From Caldilineaceae bacterium (GTDB lineage Bacteria; Chloroflexota; Anaerolineae; Caldilineales; Caldilineaceae), in the NCBI GenBank assembly GCA_020634815.1, contig JACKBA010000038.1, forward strand, positions 1 to 60,373: a stretch of 60,373 nt of DNA. The letters run 5' to 3'. The notes beneath the pieces were generated by a model. The model was given only the letters and a program-made list of their open reading frames with translations. It was not told where the DNA came from and ran no database searches. Within the stretch, counting starts at the first letter, position 1. Every line of letters starts with the position of its first letter. This document shows, in pieces, positions 48,301 to 53,446 of this stretch. The position numbers were made by a program, and so were the translations under genes.

Positions 48301-48426
48301 CGGCTGCGGCCGGCCGGCGGCGGCCAGGTAGTAGAGCAACGCCAGTTCCTTGGCAAAGAGCGAACCGTCGGGGGCGATCCCGTCGAGGCGGATGTTGGGT
48401 GTACCCAGGAGGTCGAGTTCGAGCAT
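45319..48426 (-). CDS. SARP/BTAD - STAND ATPase - solute-binding-protein fusion regulator
   Basis: A 1035-residue protein in four parts. Residues 1-100: OmpR-type winged helix of SARPs (ELDLLGTPNIRLDG, LAVLLWGDLNDAAARGNLRK). Residues 100-245: bacterial transcriptional-activation domain. Residues 265-590: STAND/NB-ARC ATPase with P-loop GPGGIGKT (297-304), Walker B RLLLVIDN, CVVTSRE and GGLPLGIEFAA. Residues ~660-1035: a nearly complete ABC-type sugar-binding protein (YYRRDLLEKYGFGGPPRTW, DFWGYIWQGYPSEHLNCNAL, AATLGGWPLTIRAAA) that replaces the usual TPR-like sensor. No signal peptide or membrane helix exists, so the binding domain is cytoplasmic. The binding part is clearly homologous to the transporter lipoprotein at 20568-22004. 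A ligand-controlled activator is inferred; its targets may include the divergent gene at 48595. Confidence 0.9.
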   Translation of the reverse strand: MLELDLLGTPNIRLDGIAPDGSLFAKELALLYYLAAAGRPQPRTSLAVLLWGDLNDAAARGNLRKSLSLLRQSFDAWIVADRDTIGLTPEHVACDVRRFEQLAQDGLSQGVEEKMQAAIDLYRGDFLQGFAVRNAPDYELWLAHTQERLRGVAVRLLEELAHGHRRRRAHAEAVACLRQILAMEPWREETHRQLMEALTADGQRGAALRQYEFCVDCLASELGVEPSVETQALYEKIRSGASSAANVAAETVPGQASPRRRARLPAELSPLVGRERELAELGAMLAQPDCRAITIVGPGGIGKTRLALALAHRHQAAFAAAAWQSVAGLVTASELVTVAAQAFDLDGVADGNATDRLQQVEGRLLLVIDNFEHLLPGGVAEVEALLSAVPGLVCVVTSREALAASWEWRYAVDELPFPANAEETNLGDYAAVQLFLQLARRTRPRYAIQRAELPDVVRICQLVGGLPLGIEFAAAQVGRLPCAAIADNLAAGLDTLDAMQEGTLRDLPARQRSLLASFEASWQMLAPEEQRVLATLSVLRGEFTVEAALAIADTTAVSIMRLVDKSLIRLVAVDRYGLHEVIRRLAERKLEAITGAAAAAFERYKDYYLALTKGTLRALFTRLNTTPDLRGYLHSLRGHLHYIWQRVAGGPDAAVAAVALSSVEMTLRTYEMGVAGDTMLLLEQTRQVAIQSLPYRDVVPLDLIWLPGMVDDVLDLSGPLAEEQNGLLPVLAQNCRIDGRLLAFPYMLDVGALYYRRDLLEKYGFGGPPRTWAELERMAAHIQACERAAGHPDFWGYIWQGYPSEHLNCNALEWQHSEGGGLVVDEHGAVTVYNARTIAALEQARSWIGTISPPSVSESHEGDSLRVWCSGEAAFMRLWTVGYPILDDPVVGDCTGLTVLPAGAARHAATLGGWPLTIRAAAADPGKALKLLMDITSEPAQRARALAQNPHPPSLRALYDDPELLARHPIYRQILALIEAGGLAIRPAKVAGRRYPQVSSAYTKAVAAVLYAGEDAATAMAQLAETLVSLLADDS

Positions 48427-48469
48427 AGCTGCCTCACCCGCTTGAAATTCACGCTAATTCCACGCGCAC

Positions 48470-48502
48470 CGCACGCTCGCCGCACGCTCGCTCGCGCATA
48501 CT
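48470..48502 (+). promoter_or_regulatory. 11-bp tandem direct repeats and -10 hexamer (candidate SARP box)
   Basis: CGCACGCTCGC occurs twice in perfect tandem (48470-48480, 48481-48491), with a weaker third unit before it at about 48459-48469. A CATACT -10-like hexamer lies at 48497-48502. SARP regulators are known to bind direct repeats with an 11-base period placed just upstream of the -10. It is oriented to drive the small exported protein at 48595 and lies between it and the regulator gene. Confidence 0.55.
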
Positions 48503-48594
48503 GGTAGCGAGCAGATGACTCACCAGGGTGGGCGACGGGAAGGCACACTGGAGCGCCGGAGATCGCTCACCCAGTTCAAACCAAGGAGAGAATC

Positions 48595-48927
48595 ATGAAC
48601 ACGACCTACCGCCCGCTGGCTCTCGCCATCATCGTGGCGCTGGTGCTGATCGTACTCTTCGTGACGGCGGCTATGGCCCAGGACGAGCCGGTCACCCTGC
48701 CCGTCACTGGCGCCGGCAACGCCTCCTACGAGTACATCTCGCGTCTCGACGAGTTGCGTGGCATGGCGCGGCCCATGCTGGCCCATCCCGAGGTCTACGA
48801 GTTCTCCAGCGACCTGGCAGCGCTCAACACGATGACCTATCGCGCTGCGGCACGGGCCGGCTACGAGAACGACGCCAACGCCTTCATCACGAGCCTCGAC
48901 CAGTTGCGCACCATGCAGAGCCGGTAA
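48595..48927 (+). CDS. Small exported protein divergent to the SARP-SBP regulator
   Basis: ATG 48595 has AAGGAG seven bases upstream. The 110-residue product has a signal peptide (hydrophobic residues about 7-25, cleavage after AMA near 28) and a mature part of about 80 residues with several predicted helices (YISRLDELRGMARPMLA, DLAALNTMTYRAAARAGYE). No membrane anchor or lipobox is seen and I do not recognise a family. The divergent promoter with 11-base direct repeats makes it a probable target of the regulator. Confidence 0.6.
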   Translation: MNTTYRPLALAIIVALVLIVLFVTAAMAQDEPVTLPVTGAGNASYEYISRLDELRGMARPMLAHPEVYEFSSDLAALNTMTYRAAARAGYENDANAFITSLDQLRTMQSR

Positions 48928-49195
48928 GACAATCGCTTCTCCTTGGCCAGAGGGGGACCGGCAACGGTTCCCTTCTGGCCGCGTCTGCGCTCGTGTCCCT
49001 ATCCAACTATAGCAGAGATTTGTTGCCTGGGGAATGGGGTAGGCGTTCACTGATATTGCCCCGATTTGGTGGAATGTGAGATAAAACCCATACGCTACCA
49101 ATGGAGGCAATGATGATAATGGGTACGACACGACGAACATACCGCAGCCAGTGCGTGCATGTGCCAACCGGATGGTTCGAGCGTTCAGTTCACCC

Positions 49196-49312
49196 CGCCC
49201 GCCGGTTCAAACCGGCGTCTGACAGGAGAAACCCGGCTCAAGCCGGTTGGGTCATCCCGCTCAGTGCGCTTCAGCGCAGCTTCTCCTATCAGGGGCCGAA
49301 TTCATTCGGTGC
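49196..49312. repeat. 117-bp palindromic element, left copy
   Basis: This 117-base sequence recurs at 50444-50560 with five substitutions. It contains successive hairpins: CGCCGGTTCAAACCGGCG, CCGGCTCAAGCCGG, GTGCGCTTCAGCGCAG-like and CCGAATTCATTCGG. A degenerate direct repeat (CCGGATGGTTC..., about 49169-49200 and 49337-49370) flanks it. In the gap 48928-49711 this is the main feature besides a methyltransferase scrap; 48928-49150 holds nothing recognisable. Confidence 0.8.
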
Positions 49313-49369
49313 CTTCGTGCGCGGTCCGCCGGCCGGATGGTTCTGGCGCTCAGCGTTCAGCCCCGCCCG

Positions 49370-49522
49370 CTGGTCGGCCGCATTCCACAGCCGCGTTTCC
49401 AGGGCGGTGGTTGCGGTGTCGTTTTCGGATGGTGCGATCCAGCACACGTGAGTGATCTCCGGGAGTGGTCCGCGGGCGGTTGGTCGATGCGGCTGCTTGG
49501 TTTCGGGATGGGTAGTCGCCAT
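49370..49522 (-). pseudogene. Type I restriction methyltransferase (HsdM) N-terminal scrap
   Basis: The minus-strand frame from ATG 49522 contains SENDTATTALETRLWNAADQ, the conserved opening of HsdM subunits (L..RLW..AD..R). It then loses similarity at the direct repeat next to the 117-base element. No further HsdM sequence is present. The element probably arrived in, or mediated deletion of, a restriction-modification locus. Confidence 0.5.
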
Positions 49523-49711
49523 CGTGCGGCGGCGCGGTTGCCAGTATTGTCGCTTTCATACCACAGCGTGGCGACCCGTGGGCAAAGGTGGGAGCGAGGG
49601 TTATGTATCTCGTCTGGTTGATTACCCAGCTTTGAGCATCATTGCCTGACCTGGAGCGCCAGTGTTATACTCGCACATGAGGAGTCGTCGTGCACAGTGT
49701 GGGAGAAACGT

Positions 49712-49942
49712 ATGCAACCGACTATCACAAGAGAGCAAATCTGGGAGCGACTCGACAAACTGGATTCGTTTCAGCAGCAGACCGTCGTGGCCTTCATTGA
49801 CTCTCTTCTGCAACCGAAAACGCCCGCCGTCCAGCGCGACAAAAGCTGGTTGCTTGCCCTGTCGGTCTGGAGTGACGAGGACATTGCGCGTGTTCACAAA
49901 GCTCAGGATGAGATCAACGCATGGAATATCCCCGCGTCCTGA
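49712..49942 (+). CDS. VapB-type antitoxin (small helical protein)
   Basis: ATG 49712 (MQPTITREQIWERLDKLDSF) is preferred over an upstream GTG because GGGAG lies 7-11 bases before it. The 76-residue protein has a helical N-terminus (QIWERLDKLDSFQQQTVVAF) and a C-terminal tail ending at the toxin start. It overlaps the VapC gene by 22 bases. No DNA-binding motif is clear. Confidence 0.7.
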   Translation: MQPTITREQIWERLDKLDSFQQQTVVAFIDSLLQPKTPAVQRDKSWLLALSVWSDEDIARVHKAQDEINAWNIPAS

Positions 49943-50316
49943 TCGATACCTCCATCATCATCGAACACTTGCGCAAGCGGGATCGACGCAAGAGTGTTCT
50001 TTACCGCATCGCCGGCGACTATGAACTGTGTGCGGCAACGGTTGTCGAGTTTGAACTGTACGCCGGTGCAATCGACGAACAGAAGTTCCACGATGTTCAG
50101 GAAATCTTGGAGCGGTGTGAGCTTCTGCCTTTTACCTCCCCTGTTGCCCAGGTCGCGGCACGGACATATCTCGATTTGAAAGCAGCGAATCAGCTGATCG
50201 AGATGCGCGATCTTTTTATTGCGGCGACGGCGCTCGCCTATGGCCTGCCGCTGATGACCCTAAATGCGGGACATTTTGGCCGCGTTGAGCAACTGCAGCT
50301 TCAGCCTTTGCCGTAA
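49921..50316 (+). CDS. vapC: VapC-type PIN ribonuclease toxin
   Basis: The 131-residue PIN protein has the acidic set LIDTSIIIE (D9), VVEFEL (E43), EMRDLFIAATAL (D97) and LNAGHFGRV (N115), the normal VapC arrangement. VapC toxins cleave specific tRNA or rRNA sites when released from their antitoxin. The pair is enclosed by two copies of a 117-base palindromic element, suggesting the module moves or is exchanged as a block. Confidence 0.9.
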   Translation: MEYPRVLIDTSIIIEHLRKRDRRKSVLYRIAGDYELCAATVVEFELYAGAIDEQKFHDVQEILERCELLPFTSPVAQVAARTYLDLKAANQLIEMRDLFIAATALAYGLPLMTLNAGHFGRVEQLQLQPLP

Positions 50317-50443
50317 CGATTGCTGATTTCCACCCTCCACCGCTTCTTTTCCCGCCGCCAGCCCGCAGCTCGATATTCGAACTGGTAGGCGAGGAGATCG
50401 CCGCCATCCCCGATGTGCGCATCCCCTGCAACAGGTCGCACCG

Positions 50444-50560
50444 CGCCCGCCGGTTCAAACCGGCGTCTGCCAAGAGAAACCCGGCTCAAGCCGGTTGGGT
50501 CATCCCGCCCAGTGCGCTTCAGCGCAGCTTCTCCGATCAGGCGCCGAATTCATTCGGTGC
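50444..50560. repeat. 117-bp palindromic element, right copy
   Basis: Same element as at 49196-49312, same orientation, 112 of 117 bases identical. Its last 11 bases overlap the 3' end of the dihydroorotate-dehydrogenase-like gene on the other strand and supply the stop codon (TGA within GAATGAATTC). Confidence 0.85.
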
Positions 50561-51401
50561 GTGCGTGCGCTTGTGCCGTGCCCTTCTCCCCATCCTGCCA
50601 CGCCGCCACCATCGTCCGCACGACGGCGGGTTCGCTCCACACGACCGCGTCGAGCTGCACGGCCTGCGCGCCGGCGGCCAATGCCTGAAGCATCTGGCCG
50701 GCGGTGAAAATGCCGCCGCTGGCGATGAGCGCGCAGGGCAGGCTCTGCTGCGCAACGGCAACCAACTGGTCGAGCAGCGTGGCAAAGAGCAGCGGTCCGT
50801 GCAGCGCCCCCGTGGTCACAGCGCCTGCCCGCAGCGCCGAACCCGCAGGCGGCTGGGCGACGACAAGCCCTACGGCGCCGGCCGCAACGGCGCGCTCGGC
50901 CAGGTCGCCGGCGCGGCCCCACGGCAGCTTGACCCACAACGGCAGATCCGCCACCCGCTGCGCCGCGCGCAGCCCCTCGGCCAGGGTGGATGGCGCCAGG
51001 CCGGCCGGAACCGACCACTCGATGCCGGCCACGGCCTGCGCGCCGGCCACGCGCGCCGCCGCCTTGGCGAAATCGGCCGCCGCCTCGTCCACAAGCTGGA
51101 CGACGACCGGACAGCCGGCCCGCGCCCACGCGCCGGCATAGCGCTCGACCGCCCGCCGCGCGCTGCGGCTGAAGCCGGAGGGCAGCGCCAGCACGCCGCC
51201 CTCTACCTCCACCAGGCCGCTGCGGCCGTAGCCGTGCCCCGCCGCGCTCACCGGGCCGGCGACGATGGCGCCGGGTGCGCCGCCTTCCAGGCGCGGCAGC
51301 CGGTCGCCAAAGCCCGCGGCCGCCGGCGCGAGCAGCACCGGATTCTCCACGATCAGCCCGATCTTGTGGCCCGGCGCCAGGTCGATCATGGGTGCGCTCA
51401 T
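50550..51401 (-). CDS. Dihydroorotate-dehydrogenase-like FMN protein
   Basis: ATG 51401 overlaps the stop of the upstream kinase gene by four bases. The 283-residue protein has a TIM-barrel FMN-binding pattern: MIDLAPGHKIGLIVENPVLL, LPLWVKLPWGRAGDLAERAV, and ALIASGGIFTAGQMLQALAA with GAQAVQLDA. These match class-1 dihydroorotate dehydrogenase and dihydropyrimidine dehydrogenase relatives. The usual catalytic Cys/Ser loop (around N-x-x-C/S) is not seen, so it may not make orotate. The tail AHARTE comes from a repeat element. Coupling to a kinase gene is unusual. Confidence 0.7.
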   Translation of the reverse strand: MSAPMIDLAPGHKIGLIVENPVLLAPAAAGFGDRLPRLEGGAPGAIVAGPVSAAGHGYGRSGLVEVEGGVLALPSGFSRSARRAVERYAGAWARAGCPVVVQLVDEAAADFAKAAARVAGAQAVAGIEWSVPAGLAPSTLAEGLRAAQRVADLPLWVKLPWGRAGDLAERAVAAGAVGLVVAQPPAGSALRAGAVTTGALHGPLLFATLLDQLVAVAQQSLPCALIASGGIFTAGQMLQALAAGAQAVQLDAVVWSEPAVVRTMVAAWQDGEKGTAQAHARTE

Positions 51402-53446
51402 CGCTGCCTCCCGGCCGGCAATGTCGCCACGGTGCCGTCGCTGCGGTTGGCGATGAGCACCGCGCCGGGGAAGCTCTGGATGACGCCGGTAAAGGCTTCG
51501 GACTGGGCATCGGTGGCAAAGCCCAGCGTCTCCCACGCGCGGTCTTCGGCCCACAGCGCGCCAAAGCGGCCGCCGGGCAGATAGCGGTCTTCGGGCGGCT
51601 GCGGCACATCCGGGGGCAGTTCGCCGGCGGGCGGCGCGATGCGGCGCTCCCACGCATCGACGCCGTAGCCAGAGACGACGTAGACCTCGGCGACTTCGTC
51701 GAGACCGACCATGTAGCCACGATCGAAGCGCAGCACCTGCGCCGGCCCGCTCTGTGCCCCACCGGTGGGACAGCCGAGCGCCGCCTGTTCCTCAAGCGGC
51801 AGCGCAAGGATCGCCGGACGAAACACTTCGTCGATCGCGTCAAGACAGGCGATCAGGGTCGGGTCGGCGCTCGGCGTCGGCGACGGCGTCTCGGTCGGCG
51901 TCTCCGTGGGCGTTTCGGTTGCCGTCGGTTCGGGTGTCTCGCTCGGCGTGGCGGTAGGCGGCTCCTCGGTGGCCGTCGGCGCCGGTGTCTCTGTATCCGT
52001 GGGCGTCGCCGTGGCGGTGGATGTCGCCGGCTCGGGCGTGGCGGTCGCCGTCACCTCCGGCGTTGGCGTGGTCGATGTCACCGGCGGCAGGACGATGGCG
52101 CCCTCCACCGGCGATGGGGTTGGCGCCGGGCGATCGATCGGCGGCGGCGGCGCGCCGTTGAAGAGGCGCGGCGCCTGCATGCCGATGAGCACGCCCAGGA
52201 ACATGACGATGAGCCCGGCCACGAGTAGCAAGGCAATTGTGGTCCAGGTGAAGCCGCGCCCCGCGGCCGGGCGCGGCGCTTCAGGCACGGGCGTGACCGC
52301 GGTACGCGTCGGCGGCGTCGCAGGCGGGGCGTGGCCGCCGGCAGCCGTTGTCCCCGGCCGCACCAGCGGATTGGCCGGCCGCGCCGGCAACACGCCACCG
52401 GGCGCCGGCACGAGTACCGTGGTCGACGCGCTCTCGACGGCCGCGGAAGCCAGCGGCAGCGCCGTCATGGTCAGCGTAGCGGTAACCTCGCCGCCGCTCT
52501 CGTCGTCGCGCAGCGGCGTACGTCCTGCGGCCAACACCAGGGCATCGGCCATCTCCGCCGCTGTCTGGTAGCGATCTTCGGGGCGCTTGGCCAGGCTGCG
52601 CTGGAGAACCTCGACCATGAGCGGCGAGAGTTGGCGATAGGTCGCCTCGTCGATGGTCAGCGGCTCGTAGACGTGCGCGTGCAGAATCTGTGTCGTCGTG
52701 CCGGCAAAAGGCATCCGCCCGCTGATGCAGCGATAGAGCACCGCACCCAGCGCGTAGATGTCGGCGCGGCCGTCGACCTCGCGGCTGCCGGAGCACTGTT
52801 CCGGCGCCATATAGGCCGGCGTGCCCACCGTGCGCCCCATGTTGGTCAGCTCGGGCGCGTCAAGCGCGCGGGCGATGCCAAAGTCGGTGAGCAGCGGCAC
52901 CACGGGGTATTCCAGCTCCTCCAGTTGCACGCTGTTGGGCGTGCCGGGGCTGGCCGGGCGCATGAGGATGTTGCCCGGCTTGACGTCGCGGTGCACCACG
53001 CCCTGCTCGTGGGCAAAGGCCAGCGCGCGCGCAACGGGCTCGAGCAGATTGGCCGACTCTTCCGGGCGCAGGCGGCCGCGCTGGCGCAACAGGTCGGCCA
53101 GACTGTCGCCCTCCACCAACTCCATGGCGATGTAGGCGACCTCGCCCTGCGGCGCGATGCCGATCTGGAGGATGCGCACGATATGTGGATGGCGCAGCGC
53201 GCCCGCAGTCATCGCCTCGCGGCGGAAGCGGCTGTAGGCCTTCTCGTCGGCGCCGGGCAGCAGCAGCTTGAGCGCCACCGTCTGCCCCTGCACCTGGTCG
53301 TAGGCGCGGTAGACCGTCGCCACCCCGCCGCTGCCCAGTTGCTGGCCGATGAGATAGCGCCCGATCTGCTTCCCCGTCAGGTCCGCCAGTCCGGCGCCGC
53401 CGATCTGACTGCCGCGGTCTGCGTCGTCGAAGGCTAAGGGGTCCAC
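51398..53446 (-). CDS. Receptor-type Ser/Thr protein kinase
   Basis: The start is placed at GTG 53446, overlapping the previous gene's end by 13 bases. The 682-residue protein has an N-terminal Hanks-type kinase: GSGGVATVY, K60 in VALKLLL, HRDVKPGNIL (152-161), DFGIARALD (188 onward) and GTPAYMAPEQ. One membrane helix follows at roughly 410-432 (TIALLLVAGLIVMFLGVLIG). Outside come a Thr/Pro-rich linker and a C-terminal domain of about 150 residues of unknown type with possible ligand binding (PAQVLRFDRGYMVGLDEVAE). It is the second of two tandem kinases, with the dehydrogenase-like gene coupled behind it. Confidence 0.9.
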   Translation of the reverse strand: MDPLAFDDADRGSQIGGAGLADLTGKQIGRYLIGQQLGSGGVATVYRAYDQVQGQTVALKLLLPGADEKAYSRFRREAMTAGALRHPHIVRILQIGIAPQGEVAYIAMELVEGDSLADLLRQRGRLRPEESANLLEPVARALAFAHEQGVVHRDVKPGNILMRPASPGTPNSVQLEELEYPVVPLLTDFGIARALDAPELTNMGRTVGTPAYMAPEQCSGSREVDGRADIYALGAVLYRCISGRMPFAGTTTQILHAHVYEPLTIDEATYRQLSPLMVEVLQRSLAKRPEDRYQTAAEMADALVLAAGRTPLRDDESGGEVTATLTMTALPLASAAVESASTTVLVPAPGGVLPARPANPLVRPGTTAAGGHAPPATPPTRTAVTPVPEAPRPAAGRGFTWTTIALLLVAGLIVMFLGVLIGMQAPRLFNGAPPPPIDRPAPTPSPVEGAIVLPPVTSTTPTPEVTATATPEPATSTATATPTDTETPAPTATEEPPTATPSETPEPTATETPTETPTETPSPTPSADPTLIACLDAIDEVFRPAILALPLEEQAALGCPTGGAQSGPAQVLRFDRGYMVGLDEVAEVYVVSGYGVDAWERRIAPPAGELPPDVPQPPEDRYLPGGRFGALWAEDRAWETLGFATDAQSEAFTGVIQSFPGAVLIANRSDGTVATLPAGRQR

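Noticed and set aside
45319..48426. MalT/LuxR-type regulator with TPR sensor
   Set aside because: There is no LuxR helix-turn-helix at the C-terminus and no TPR pattern; the C-terminal part matches sugar-binding proteins instead.
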